Shown here one piece after another: positions 51,776 through 60,579 of a stretch of DNA of 64,000 bases. The notes under the pieces are model-generated. The model did not search any database and had not been told where the DNA came from. It saw nothing but the letters and a program-made list of their open reading frames with translations. Within the stretch, counting starts at the first letter, position 1, and each line of letters starts with the position of its first letter. The position numbers and the translations under genes are program-made. The stretch is from Spirosoma spitsbergense DSM 19989 (lineage in GTDB: Bacteria; Bacteroidota; Bacteroidia; Cytophagales; Spirosomataceae), in the NCBI RefSeq assembly GCF_000374085.1, contig NZ_KB893553.1, positions 1 to 64,000 on the forward strand, read 5' to 3'.

Positions 51776-51989
51776 CGTTCAGTAAAGCCTCCAATTGCGA
51801 CTGGAGCTGGCCATGATGTGAAAGGGGAATGAAGCAGATTCTCTCCTTGGTTCCGGCCCGCAGTGGCTGGTCGGAATGCCGCACCACCACCGGTGCGATA
51901 CCACTCCGATTCCAACCAACTCTACTTAAAGAATCCGTCTGCGCAAAAGCCGCGCCAGCAGATGCTGGACACGGCTCTTGCGCAGACGG
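51776..51989. repeat. Non-coding element with long hairpin, copy A
   Basis: This sequence lies in the 440-base gap between the IS110 copy and the next gene and holds no convincing gene. It begins CGTTCAG, has GCTGGCCA at 51806-51813 and ends in a hairpin of CCGTCTGCGCAAAAGCCG (51935-51952) with CGGCTCTTGCGCAGACGG (51972-51989), 17 of 18 paired. The loop contains a smaller CCAGCA-GA-TGCTGG hairpin. A related but shorter element lies at 63627-63769, sharing the start, GCTGGCCA-(x)-GATGTGAA and the AAAAGCCGCGCCAGCAGA block. Confidence 0.5.
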
Positions 51990-52116
51990 TTAATGTATCG
52001 ATCGAAGTATCCAACTCTTAACGTTACTACGTGTCAAGCCTAATCCGTTACCTACGGGACCACCTGGCTACCGCTCCCCTCACTGAAGTTATCGAATAAG
52101 TTTAGCCGGTATTCCC

Positions 52117-52767
52117 CTACACTGGTTCCCGATTCGCATCTATCCAGTAGCCAAGGGCCACGATCAGCCATAACACCTGAGCGCTCCAGGCTAGAGCCGC
52201 TACACTGGCCGGGGCCGGACCGAGGGCACCGCCCAGATATACGAGCACTAAAAGAGCGATCATACCCCATAGTGCGAATCGACCCGTGCGGTTGCGCGCC
52301 CGGGTGTGGCGCAGATACACCCATAGACCGGCCGACAGCGAACCCAGTTCGAGTACCAGCGTAGCGGGCAGATTCCCCCACAAACCCAGTCCTGCTTTAG
52401 GGGACTGGCCAACGTACAGCGGCAGATCAGGCCGGTGCATGATCAGGTCGAGCAGCCAGTGACTGGGCACCAGCAGGCCCACCAGCAGGGCTTCGCGCCA
52501 GTTACGCCGAATCAGGCCGTAGGCGAGGCCCAGCACTACGCCTAATACTACTTCCGCCAGCAGGCTGTGCGAGAAGGGATAATACTCGAAGTCAAGGGGT
52601 GAGGCAGCCATCAGACCGGGACGGATTTGAACGCGCTCGACGCCCAGCAGCAACAGGGTGGGCCAAAGTAAATCTGCCAGCTGTGTAGCCAGAAAAAAGG
52701 TGCCCAGTGACACGCGCGGTTGTAGAGGCTTGGTCGCCAGACCAAGCCCGAAGTGGCCTAAAAACAT
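52117..52767 (-). CDS. YdjM-like membrane protein (PF04307-type)
   Basis: The 216-residue product has about six membrane segments. It carries the conserved His and Asp pattern of YdjM-like putative metal-dependent hydrolases: FLGHFGLGL, QLADLLWP, PFSHSLLAE and PSHWLLDLIMH. Members of this family are membrane-bound, with uncertain enzymatic activity. It lies downstream of the AraC gene at 53047 on the same strand with a gap of about 280 bases, and may be a target of that regulator. GC content looks higher than in the T6SS block. Confidence 0.72.
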   Translation of the reverse strand: MFLGHFGLGLATKPLQPRVSLGTFFLATQLADLLWPTLLLLGVERVQIRPGLMAASPLDFEYYPFSHSLLAEVVLGVVLGLAYGLIRRNWREALLVGLLVPSHWLLDLIMHRPDLPLYVGQSPKAGLGLWGNLPATLVLELGSLSAGLWVYLRHTRARNRTGRFALWGMIALLVLVYLGGALGPAPASVAALAWSAQVLWLIVALGYWIDANREPV

Positions 52768-52978
52768 AGTGGTTACCCAGCGGGCGGTTAGTACACCTCA
52801 AAGCTATTACGTGCCAATGGCGGGATTGTTGACCGATTCCGAAAATTAGATTGACTTTTCGCGCAAAGCGTTAAAAAGGCCCGGAAACGAACCTCGTTCG
52901 GTAGTTGATTGCCCAGTTGTGCTCAGCGATCAGACTCCTGCGCAACGGTTATCGCATACCATGTAATGCTGCGGGAAA

Positions 52979-53011
52979 GGGTAGCCCGCTCCGCATCGGG
53001 GTAGGCTACCC
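52979..53011 (-). terminator. Hairpin downstream of the AraC gene at 53047
   Basis: GGGTAGCC (52979-52986) pairs with GGCTACCC (53004-53011). It lies 36 bases beyond the stop of the AraC gene on the minus strand, the position of a terminator. No strong T tract follows. Confidence 0.4.
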
Positions 53012-53046
53012 AGGCGGTCCGATGGCTGCCCAGGTGCTTAATACTG

Positions 53047-54060
53047 CTATTGCGCCGTCCGGCGGAACATACCGGGTGTCTGGCCAGTCCAGCGACGAAA
53101 CGCCCGCACAAACACACTCGGCTCGGAGAAACCCAGCAGTAACGTGATGTCTTTGATGCTGAGGATGGGGTCGCGCAGGTGGCGCTCGGCTAGCTCACGG
53201 CGTACCTCGTCGAGCAGTTGCTGGTAGCTGTGACCGTCCTGACGCAGTTGCCGCTGGAGAATGCGGGGGCTGAGGCCCAGGGTATCAGCCACGGCTACCA
53301 GGGTGGGTTCGGATTGCACCAACAGGCGCAACAACTCGTGACGTACGCGGTCGGGAAGGGCGGGTAGCTCGTATAGGCGAGCCAGCAGGGCGGCAGCGTG
53401 CGGTTCGAGCAGTACCAGTAGTTGCGGGTCGGCGGTGGAGATGGGTAGGGCCAACACAGTGGCTGGCAGACGCAGGGCCGAATAGGGGGTGCCAAACTGC
53501 ACCGAGGCAGGCGCGAAGACACGGACGTGCTCGCGGGTATCGGCCGGAGCGGGGTAGGCTAGGTGAACCGCTTCAATGGCGATCGACTGACCACTGAGCA
53601 GCCGCAGCATGTGCAGGTAGATGGATAGCTCGGAGTTGAGCACAACGTGTGGGTACACGATAGCGGGACTGGTTATGTCTATGACCAGCTCCACGCTGTC
53701 GCCCAGGTGGCGCAGACTGATGCGTGTGCCGTTGCAAACGATGTCCTGATAGCGGCACAAGGTTTGGATGGCCACGCCCAATGTAGGGCAATGCATCAAT
53801 AAGTGAGCCAGCACACCGTAGCTGCTGTAATGGACGTGCTCGGCCATATGCAGGTCGAGGTGCGGGTCACCGGAGGCCTGAATAGCCAGCACCCACAGGC
53901 GCTGCATGGTCGCCATGGGCACCCGGCCGTCGGGGTCTTCCAACTGGGTACTGTCCAATGCCACTGCCTGGCACAACGTCTTGGCGTCGGCCCCGCACTG
54001 CGTGACGGCGTGAAGCAGCCCTTTCACAGAAGCGGAAGAAATGGTAGCGTCGATAGTCAT
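53047..54060 (-). CDS. AraC-family transcriptional regulator, OruR/ArgR-like
   Basis: The 337-residue product has an N-terminal Arabinose_bd-like domain (PF12625 type, about 20-205), with SYGVLAHLLMHCPTLGVAI as a landmark. The C-terminal AraC double helix-turn-helix (about 235-335) includes RILQRQLRQDGHSYQQLLDE and LLGFSEPSVFVRAFRRWTGQTPG. This architecture is commoner in Proteobacteria than in Bacteroidota, which with the higher GC suggests transfer. Its ligand and targets are unknown; the YdjM-like gene downstream is a candidate. Confidence 0.88.
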   Translation of the reverse strand: MTIDATISSASVKGLLHAVTQCGADAKTLCQAVALDSTQLEDPDGRVPMATMQRLWVLAIQASGDPHLDLHMAEHVHYSSYGVLAHLLMHCPTLGVAIQTLCRYQDIVCNGTRISLRHLGDSVELVIDITSPAIVYPHVVLNSELSIYLHMLRLLSGQSIAIEAVHLAYPAPADTREHVRVFAPASVQFGTPYSALRLPATVLALPISTADPQLLVLLEPHAAALLARLYELPALPDRVRHELLRLLVQSEPTLVAVADTLGLSPRILQRQLRQDGHSYQQLLDEVRRELAERHLRDPILSIKDITLLLGFSEPSVFVRAFRRWTGQTPGMFRRTAQ

Positions 54061-54330
54061 TCGCAGTAGTGAATTGGTCTAAAATCAATAGCAGTCGGTG
54101 CTGGTTCATCGTCTATCAGGCTACAGCTGCGTCAGCCTTTGGCTTAGTCTGAGTGCCTCACTCAGGTGCGTATGCTATGGATAGTAGTGATAGGTATTGA
54201 AAGAGGTAGTTCAATAAAACACCCATTCGAGATTTAGACAAACGACGGTCCTTTCGTCTTACGCAGGAGCGTTTACCAGGGCAATTATTTCTACCAATCG
54301 TCAATTCCAATTGGTAGCATATGCCTTTTA

Positions 54331-55266
54331 TCAAACGATAAATTTTTCTTGGGTAAGCTGCTCACTGCCCTTCCACAGATCGTTCCATTTTAATTGATCA
54401 TAACTATCTTCAGACGAGTTTTTATGCGCCGGCCCTTCGTAATATTGACCCGTCATATCGTTGAAAGAAGGATCAGTCAGTAGTTTTACAAAATTGCCCG
54501 CTGACGTTTTTACTGGAAAGACCCCATCAAAAATTCGGAGCATGGGCATAATGTTTCTCCAGGCCCATTGTTCCATCGCATTGCCCTCCCTGGCCAGGCC
54601 TGTACCGGGCATCAGGCCAGGGTCGTATAGATTAACCGTGATCCCTCGTTGCTTTTCACGTAACAGACGGTTCAGCTCGTAGCCAAAGAAAAGGACACAA
54701 AGCTTTGAGGTGGAATAACGGGCGTAGCCCCGGCTTCTCTCTGAATAGTTTTGCATACTATTCGGCTTGGAAAGTTCCTCCCATCCTAAGTAATCCCCAG
54801 CAGGAATGCCAAAAATTTTGCCTTGCCAAATTGCCGGGTTAAAGTGCGTTCCACTGCTGACCAACACAATCCTTCCTGACTTTTGATTGATGTAAGGCAT
54901 CAGCAGATTTGTTAGCAGAAAATGGCCCAGATGGTTTACCCCAAACGTCTTCTCGAAGCCGTCAGCAGTGGTTTGGTTTCCTTTCGCTATTTGTATACCT
55001 GCATTGCAGGCCAGTACATCTATACCCTGCGTAATCTCTACTAGCTTGACGGTAAAATTGCGAATCGAATTAAAGGAGGCTAAATCCAACTCGAGGCTTT
55101 GAATGTGTAGGTTTCCACTTTCCCGGCGAAGCTCGGTTACCGCGGTTTGCGCTTTTTTCTGGTCTCGGCAGGCAAGAATAAGTTGGTTATTTTTGTCCTG
55201 CGCAATGATCCTGGCCGTTTCCAATCCCAAACCCGAATTACCTCCGGTAATGACTATTGTTTTCAT
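54331..55266 (-). CDS. Short-chain dehydrogenase/reductase
   Basis: ATG 55266 (MKTIVITGGNSGLG) is chosen because the Rossmann fold starts there; an in-frame TTG upstream overlaps the operator-like palindrome. The 311-residue product has TGGNSGLGLET for NAD(P) binding, LACNAGIQ, LVSSGTHF and YARYSTSKLC with Tyr/Lys of the catalytic tetrad. It resembles protochlorophyllide-reductase-like or retinol-dehydrogenase-like SDRs. Its substrate is unknown. A Crp-type operator candidate lies about 60 bases upstream, just downstream of the frameshifted regulator gene. Confidence 0.88.
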   Translation of the reverse strand: MKTIVITGGNSGLGLETARIIAQDKNNQLILACRDQKKAQTAVTELRRESGNLHIQSLELDLASFNSIRNFTVKLVEITQGIDVLACNAGIQIAKGNQTTADGFEKTFGVNHLGHFLLTNLLMPYINQKSGRIVLVSSGTHFNPAIWQGKIFGIPAGDYLGWEELSKPNSMQNYSERSRGYARYSTSKLCVLFFGYELNRLLREKQRGITVNLYDPGLMPGTGLAREGNAMEQWAWRNIMPMLRIFDGVFPVKTSAGNFVKLLTDPSFNDMTGQYYEGPAHKNSSEDSYDQLKWNDLWKGSEQLTQEKFIV

Positions 55267-55321
55267 TCGTAGACCTAGCTTAGTTGATCGCTCAAACGTC
55301 CCGCTTTGTTTTTCCTGCTGA

Positions 55322-55337
55322 TTTGCCAAATGGCAAA
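55322..55337. promoter_or_regulatory. Candidate Crp/Fnr-type operator upstream of the SDR gene
   Basis: TTTGCCAAATGGCAAA is a 7-bp inverted repeat with a 2-base spacer. It lies between the regulator pseudogene and the SDR start. Its reverse complement matches the site at 55948-55963 at 15 of 16 positions. Confidence 0.5.
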
Positions 55338-55345
55338 AAGCGATT

Positions 55346-55914
55346 TTAGCGTATGTTTTTCCTGATTCGGCTCAATGACGATTGCGTGATACCCAGATAG
55401 GAAGCCAAATGGGAAAGCGGAATACGATTGGCAACTTGGGGATATTTTTCTAAAAATGCCAGATACCGGGTAGTGGCATCCTCCGCGATGAGTGGACTAA
55501 TCCGCTGGACCTTTTGTAGAAGGGCTTTGGATGTAATCTTGGCTACGATAGCATCCAGCCTATAATTGTGCCGGAAAGCTCATGCCAATTTGCGTGAGAA
55601 AAAACAATCAACCGGCAGTTAGTGACAGCCTGGATATATTCCGATGAAGGAATACTATTGTCATAACTATTCAAGTCTACGACAAAATTATTTTCATCGA
55701 TAAAATAGCGCGTTACGTCATCCCCTTTGTTAGTATAATAGCAAACACGGATCACACCCTCTACGATGAACCCGACTTGCCGGGCGATTTTCCCGGCTTC
55801 TGAAAAATAGTCACCTTCCTGAAGGGGTAGCACGGCTGCTTTTTTCACAATCAGGTCGATCTGCTGCTGGTTTAAATGACCAAATTGCAGGATATAGTCT
55901 GTTAGTTCTTTCAT
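55346..55914 (-). pseudogene. Crp/Fnr-family regulator, frameshifted
   Basis: The frame from ATG 55914 encodes about 120 residues of a cyclic-nucleotide-binding-like domain (LPLQEGDYFSEAGK, FIVEGVIRVCYY, RYFIDENNFVVDL). It ends at a premature TAG after IIGWMLS. Shifting frame at about 55558-55565 restores a typical C-terminus with ATTRYLAFLEKYPQVANRIP and the helix-turn-helix SHLASYLGITQSSLSRIRKN, ending at 55346. The total length of about 190 codons fits the family. The one-base shift may be a real mutation or a sequencing error. Confidence 0.85.
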
Positions 55915-55947
55915 TAAGGCAAATTAGAACGTAGGTAATGATTAGTA

Positions 55948-55963
55948 TTTGCCATTTGACAAA
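55948..55963. promoter_or_regulatory. Candidate Crp/Fnr-type operator upstream of the regulator pseudogene
   Basis: TTTGCCATTTGACAAA lies 34 bases upstream of the regulator start. It matches the reverse complement of the site at 55322-55337 with one mismatch. It suggests autoregulation plus control of the SDR gene. Confidence 0.5.
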
Positions 55964-55984
55964 AAGACTCCTCTCAACTGCAAA

Positions 55985-56423
55985 TCTACCGTCTCTTTAA
56001 GCGCCCATTTCTTGACGCAATTGGTACCCTTGATCCCTCACTTTGTGCTGTCGATGGTCCGGCCATCCAGGTGAAAGGCCCTGATTTATACACCGCTGAT
56101 CAAGTCGGCCTTGGCGACTGGGTATTCCGCAGCGTGCTGCCCTTATACAGGTTAGGATAGCGCTTGACTACGATCGTTTTCAAAGTATCGGGGCTATTGT
56201 TGACGTAGTCAATCGTTACCGTGCCGGAAAGCCGACAGCAAACCGGGTCAAAAGAGACATCAATAGCCTAGTCGACTTTGTTTCGCCAATGGTTTTTTTC
56301 CGGAACGCCCTGGATGCTTCTGGTGCCTTTAGCCATTGCCTTCTCCGTATGGCGGTCGGCTGGCAAATACTGCCCCGTAGCTTGTTGAGCTAGGTCAACG
56401 AACAGCAGCCTACGAATGAGCAT
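55985..56423 (-). pseudogene. Remnant of an M1-family metallopeptidase N-terminal region
   Basis: The minus-strand frame from ATG 56423 reads through YLPADRHTEKAMAKGTRS and VPEKNHWRNKVD, then a TAG. It continues AIDVSFDPVCCRLSGTVTID, YVNNSPDTLKTIVVKRYPNL and YKG before degenerating with stops and frame changes. That order resembles the N-terminal beta domain of Bacteroidota M1 peptidases (NRVDYxIDVSFDP, GTVTxxYxNNSPDTL, LYPNLYK). The zinc site and everything C-terminal are absent. About 70 codons are recognisable, and the rest is too decayed to assign. Confidence 0.7.
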
Positions 56424-56431
56424 GAATCGAG

Positions 56432-57403
56432 TCACATACGGGGTAAGAAGGGTGCAAATGTAGCTGAGCCGTCTACCGGTGAGGCATAAATGGCGCTTAG
56501 TGCTTTATCCAAGGTGGGAAATTGGTAGCTGTAGGCTTGCAGAAGCCTCTCTTGCGGTACGGCTCTGGTACTATTGAGCACAAAAGCACTGCGCTCTCCC
56601 ATCATCAGCTTAAGCATGAAAGCGGGAATGGAAGGCATCCAGAGCGGTTTGTTAAAGTGCCGGGCCAGGGCTTCCATAAATTGCCGATTAGTTAGCAGAC
56701 CGGGCGCGGTTTGGTTGACCACACCCGCCAATGAAGGGTCCCGAACCGCCAGGACATACAGTCCCACCACGTCCTGCAGGTGTATCCAGGGAACCCACTG
56801 GCGACCGCTGCCGATAGATGCCCCAAAACCCGACTGGATCATCGGCACTAACGAAGCCAACGCCCCACCCTCTTTAGTGAGGACGACCCCCGTGCGAAAG
56901 ATAACCACGCGCAGGCCCAGGGCTTTGCCTTCACCAACGGCAGCCTCCCATTCCTGACAGATCGTGCCCAAAAAATCGGGGGATGGCGGGCTTTGTTCCG
57001 TCATGATTTCATCGGCTCGGTCGCCATAGAACGCGATGCCCGAGGCCGAGATGACCGATTTGACGGCATGGGGCCGCTGGCCCATTAATCGGTAGAGGAG
57101 CCGGATCGATTCGGTACGACTGCGGCTGATTTCCAGCTTGCGGGCGGGCGTCCAGGTCTGCTCGGCGATGTCCGCACCGGCCAGATGGATGATCGTATCG
57201 ACCCCGTCCAGGCAACGCGCATCAATCTGTTGATCCACGACGTTCCAGCCGTAGGTCGTCACCTCAGGAATGATGGATGGGGTACGGCTCAGGTGGCTAA
57301 CCCGGTGACCTTCCCGGAGCAAGGCCTGCGTTAACGACTTGCCAACCAAGCCATTGCCGCCGGTAAGCAGAACGTGGTGGGTTTGTGGGTGGTTGTTTTT
57401 CAT
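56432..57403 (-). CDS. TIGR01777-type SDR epimerase family protein
   Basis: The 323-residue product has the N-terminal Rossmann motif TGGNGLVGKSL, DTIIHLAGADIAEQTW, SASGIAFYGD and the C-terminal DUF1731-like end (WMPSIPAFMLKLMMGERS, then PTLDKALSAIY). This is the layout of TIGR01777/YfcH-type sugar-nucleotide epimerase-like proteins, whose physiological substrate is unknown. It lies 13 bases from the stop of the quinone-reductase-like gene upstream, on the same strand, so the two probably form an operon. Confidence 0.9.
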   Translation of the reverse strand: MKNNHPQTHHVLLTGGNGLVGKSLTQALLREGHRVSHLSRTPSIIPEVTTYGWNVVDQQIDARCLDGVDTIIHLAGADIAEQTWTPARKLEISRSRTESIRLLYRLMGQRPHAVKSVISASGIAFYGDRADEIMTEQSPPSPDFLGTICQEWEAAVGEGKALGLRVVIFRTGVVLTKEGGALASLVPMIQSGFGASIGSGRQWVPWIHLQDVVGLYVLAVRDPSLAGVVNQTAPGLLTNRQFMEALARHFNKPLWMPSIPAFMLKLMMGERSAFVLNSTRAVPQERLLQAYSYQFPTLDKALSAIYASPVDGSATFAPFLPRM

Positions 57404-57416
57404 AGCAGACGGCCGT

Positions 57417-58484
57417 TCAGGCGTTTGGGGAATGGTTGGGAATGAGGATTACCTTGCCGTATGCCGTTCGGGATTCGGCCAGTTCCATGGCCTGCTGAAT
57501 GTGGTCAAGGGGAAAACGGGCGGCAATTCGGGGGGTAAGCACACCACTGGCCAGCAGACTCATAATTTGGGCAAAATCGTCCTGTGAGCGGGCTTGGTAA
57601 GCCTGACTACCCCGACCCGCCATGACGTCATAGAACAAGGCCTGGCGACCATTGGGCAGCAGGTTCCACCAGGTTAGCCGGGCGATTAGGTTAACGAAGT
57701 TAAGTAGCATCGATTTTTTAGTCAGCATGGCCGAGGCAATGGCGTAGCTGACCAGGGTGCCACCCCGTTTAAGTAAGCGAAACGATTGCGTAATACCGGC
57801 CCCACCCACATTATCGAAAACGGCATCGACCCCATCCGGTGCCAGTTGCCGAATCTGCCCGGCCCAGTTTGGGTCGTTATAATCCACGGGCTCCACGCCC
57901 TGTTCTTTCAGGGTGGCGTGATGCCGACGCGAAGCCAGTCCGATGACCCGTACGCCAGCGTGCAGGGCCAGCTGGACCAAGGTTGTACCGACACCACCAT
58001 TAGCGCCATGCACAACAATGGTTTGACCCGATTGTATCTGCGCTTTCCGATGCAACATCTGCCAGGCCGTGAGCCCATTGACGACCAGGGTTTCGGCTTC
58101 GGCCGGATCAATCCCATCCGGAACAAGCAACAACTCGTTGGCAGCACGCAGGGAGTAACTGGCCCAGCCTCCGGTTTTGGTCAAGGCGGCCACCCGTTTG
58201 CCCATCCACGATGCATTAACGCCCGGACCCATGGCCACGACCGTACCGACCAGATCGTAACCCGGCACAAAGGGGAACGATGGCTGGCCCGGATAGCGGT
58301 CACGGCGCATGGCCTGCTCGGCAAAGGAGATGCCACTGGCTTCTACCCGGACGATCACCTGGCCCGTCGCTGGCTGGCTGAGTGCGTTGTTGTGCATGAC
58401 GAATCCACTGGGTTCGACCGGGGCTGGTAGCACGACCTCCTGGCTTACGAATGGGATCGAATTGGCTTCTTTTATCGTCTGCAT
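57417..58484 (-). CDS. NADPH:quinone reductase-like MDR oxidoreductase
   Basis: The 355-residue product has the GroES-like N-terminal domain (SFPFVPGYDLVGTVVAMG). The NADP Rossmann part follows: TVVVHGANGGVGT-type VVHGANGGVGTTLVQLA, then FDNVGGAGITQSFRLLKRGG. The usual zinc ligands of alcohol dehydrogenases are not evident, so it belongs to the zinc-free quinone-oxidoreductase branch. The adjacent Crp/Fnr gene at 58617 lies upstream on the same strand and could control it. Confidence 0.88.
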   Translation of the reverse strand: MQTIKEANSIPFVSQEVVLPAPVEPSGFVMHNNALSQPATGQVIVRVEASGISFAEQAMRRDRYPGQPSFPFVPGYDLVGTVVAMGPGVNASWMGKRVAALTKTGGWASYSLRAANELLLVPDGIDPAEAETLVVNGLTAWQMLHRKAQIQSGQTIVVHGANGGVGTTLVQLALHAGVRVIGLASRRHHATLKEQGVEPVDYNDPNWAGQIRQLAPDGVDAVFDNVGGAGITQSFRLLKRGGTLVSYAIASAMLTKKSMLLNFVNLIARLTWWNLLPNGRQALFYDVMAGRGSQAYQARSQDDFAQIMSLLASGVLTPRIAARFPLDHIQQAMELAESRTAYGKVILIPNHSPNA

Positions 58485-58616
58485 AGCTTTGTCTATTTGT
58501 GTGCAACAAAGCTACCGGACCCCCTCGGGCCAAAACGATAACAAAAGATAAGAAGGAGTCGGAGGGCATTTCCTTACACCTGATCAGATCCGCCGGTAAC
58601 CCGTTTGGACCATACT

Positions 58617-59216
58617 TTATTTAGGGATGATTCGGTTACGAATTCGACTCATGCTGACGGGGGTAATGCCTAAATAGGTGGCAATGTAATGCTGGGGAAC
58701 GCGCTGGAGTAGGTGCCGCTGATCGCCTTCCAGCAGGGCCAGATAGCGTTCTTCGGGGCTGAGCATCAACAGTCCTGCCATCCGCTCTTCCAACGCCACC
58801 ATGATATATTCGGCAAATAATCGGCCAAATTCCTGCCAGCCCGCATACTGACTGAACAGGGCTTTCAGGACGGCGTAAGGAAAGACCAGACACGTGGCGT
58901 CACTGAGGGCTTCGATATTGACCGGCGATGGCCGGGCGGTGATGCAGCTCATGTAAGCCGCGATCAACTGCTGGTCGAAGAAGAAATACGTGGTGCGTTC
59001 TTCGCCGTCTTTGGTATAAAATTGCCGGAATACACCCTCCAGCACAAAGCCTACCTGACCGGCAACGACTCCCTGCGTGGCTATGAACTGGTTTTTTTTC
59101 AGGTGGACGATCGACAGGTGTGGCTCCAGGCCCTGCCATTCCTCATCCGACAACGCCACAAACTGGTCAATATGCTGCCGCAGTTGTAGGGCTGCCTGGT
59201 GGAGCGGGTCATTCAT
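58617..59216 (-). CDS. Crp/Fnr-family transcriptional regulator
   Basis: The 199-residue product has a cyclic-nucleotide-binding-like domain (FIATQGVVAGQVGFVLEG, YFFFDQQLIAAYMSC). The C-terminal helix-turn-helix contains QHYIATYLGITPVSMSRIRN. It resembles the Bacteroidota Crp-like regulators found next to stress or redox genes. It is intact, unlike the copy at 55346. The downstream genes on the same strand are the quinone reductase and the epimerase, likely targets. Confidence 0.88.
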   Translation of the reverse strand: MNDPLHQAALQLRQHIDQFVALSDEEWQGLEPHLSIVHLKKNQFIATQGVVAGQVGFVLEGVFRQFYTKDGEERTTYFFFDQQLIAAYMSCITARPSPVNIEALSDATCLVFPYAVLKALFSQYAGWQEFGRLFAEYIMVALEERMAGLLMLSPEERYLALLEGDQRHLLQRVPQHYIATYLGITPVSMSRIRNRIIPK

Positions 59217-59545
59217 AGGCTATGATGGTTCAGAAGAATCCTAAAATGGGTCGTTCATCTAATTGATCAACGAAAAGCAGCTCAGTAGCATATCCTTGTC
59301 GAGGGAGGCTATTCAGTAGTTTGAAATGTCAACCAAAAACCGATCGATAAAACAGTGTGCAGTCACCTGGGCGCTGAATAGTGATAGAAAGATACGTATG
59401 CTGGCGGATTAACGTTGACAATCCTTTCGTGCTGATAAGGCCTTGCTCGTATTCCAGCTTTCGTCTACAAAACGGCCAAATGAAATTAGAACTGGTCAGA
59501 ATGTATCGTCTTAAAATCATCCGATTGTGCAAGCACCACGGGCCG
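59217..59545. other. Non-coding gap between the Crp/Fnr gene and the epimerase gene
   Basis: No convincing gene, repeat or RNA is seen in these 329 bases. An open frame of 83 codons on the minus strand overlaps the end of the epimerase gene and has no recognisable motif, so it is not annotated. Confidence 0.4.
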
Positions 59546-60466
59546 CTATCCGCGTAGTTGTCCGCTTTCCAGCCTGTCAAAATAATGGCCCTGCTCCAGA
59601 TCGGCTACCAGCGAAGGTTGACTGGGATGCCAGCCTAACTGCTGTTGCGTGAGGGTGCTGGAGGCCGGACAATCGACGCTGAGGAAGGCACCAATCCAGC
59701 CAAAATGGTCGGCCGCTTCCTCCGCCGGTTTACTGACAACCGGCAGGTTTAGGTGCTGACCGATAATACTTGCGATGTTGCGGACGGGTATACCCTCATC
59801 GGCAGCCCCGTGAAATTTGGCACCCGCCGTTCCCTTTTCCAGGGCCAGCCGGAAGAGCTGAACCGCATCGAGCCGGTGCACGGCAGGCCAGCGGTTGGTG
59901 CCTTCGCCAATGTAGGCCGACACGCCTTTCTCCCGCGCAATGCCGATCAGGGTAGGCACGAAGCCGTAGTCGCCCTCGCCATGCACGGATGGCGACAGGC
60001 GCACCACCGATGTCCGAACGCCCTGCTGGGCGAGTGCTTCCATAACCAGTTCGGAGGGGATGCGGGGGGCCGAAGCCGCGTTGTAATCGAGCGGATCGGT
60101 TTCGGTGGCGACGCGGCCCGGCGTGAGCACGGTAATCCCGGACGTGATAACGAAAGGCCGGTCTGAGCCGATGAGCGCACTGCCCAGGGCTTCCACCGCC
60201 TGCCGGTCGGTCTCACCAGCGGTGGCATACGCAGAAAAATCGTGGTTATAAGCCGTATGAATGACCCCGTCCGAAGTGGCCGCACCCCGCCGGAGGCTGT
60301 CCAGATCATCCAGTGTACCCAGGTGAACTTCAGCCCCGGCAGCCACTAGTTTTTGAGCGGTCTCTTTGGAGCGGGCGAGACCGAGCACCTGATGGCCTGC
60401 GCCGATTAATTCCTGAACGAGGGCCGAGCCGATGTAGCCCGTGGCCCCGGTGACGAAAATTTTCAT
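59546..60466 (-). CDS. NAD-dependent epimerase/SDR family protein
   Basis: ATG 60466 (MKIFVTGATGYIGSAL) is chosen because the Rossmann motif starts there. An in-frame ATG at 60574 would add 36 non-conserved residues. The 306-residue product has TGATGYIG, GVIHTAYNHDF, FVITSGITVL and a C-terminal LGWHPSQPSLVADLEQG. It is an extended or atypical SDR of the NmrA/epimerase type. The substrate is not evident. It lies just downstream of the AraC gene at 60580 on the same strand. Confidence 0.85.
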   Translation of the reverse strand: MKIFVTGATGYIGSALVQELIGAGHQVLGLARSKETAQKLVAAGAEVHLGTLDDLDSLRRGAATSDGVIHTAYNHDFSAYATAGETDRQAVEALGSALIGSDRPFVITSGITVLTPGRVATETDPLDYNAASAPRIPSELVMEALAQQGVRTSVVRLSPSVHGEGDYGFVPTLIGIAREKGVSAYIGEGTNRWPAVHRLDAVQLFRLALEKGTAGAKFHGAADEGIPVRNIASIIGQHLNLPVVSKPAEEAADHFGWIGAFLSVDCPASSTLTQQQLGWHPSQPSLVADLEQGHYFDRLESGQLRG

Positions 60467-60579
60467 GTAGTTGGGTCGATAGCCGGATGCGATGGCTAAC
60501 GACTCCACAAAGGTCGGCAGGGGGACCGAAGGTGGTTTGCGCGGGACAAACCATTTACTGCATAATTCAAACAATCGCG

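Noticed and set aside
59329-59580. 83-codon minus-strand frame after the Crp/Fnr gene
   Set aside because: It overlaps the end of the epimerase gene and has no recognisable motif or upstream signal.
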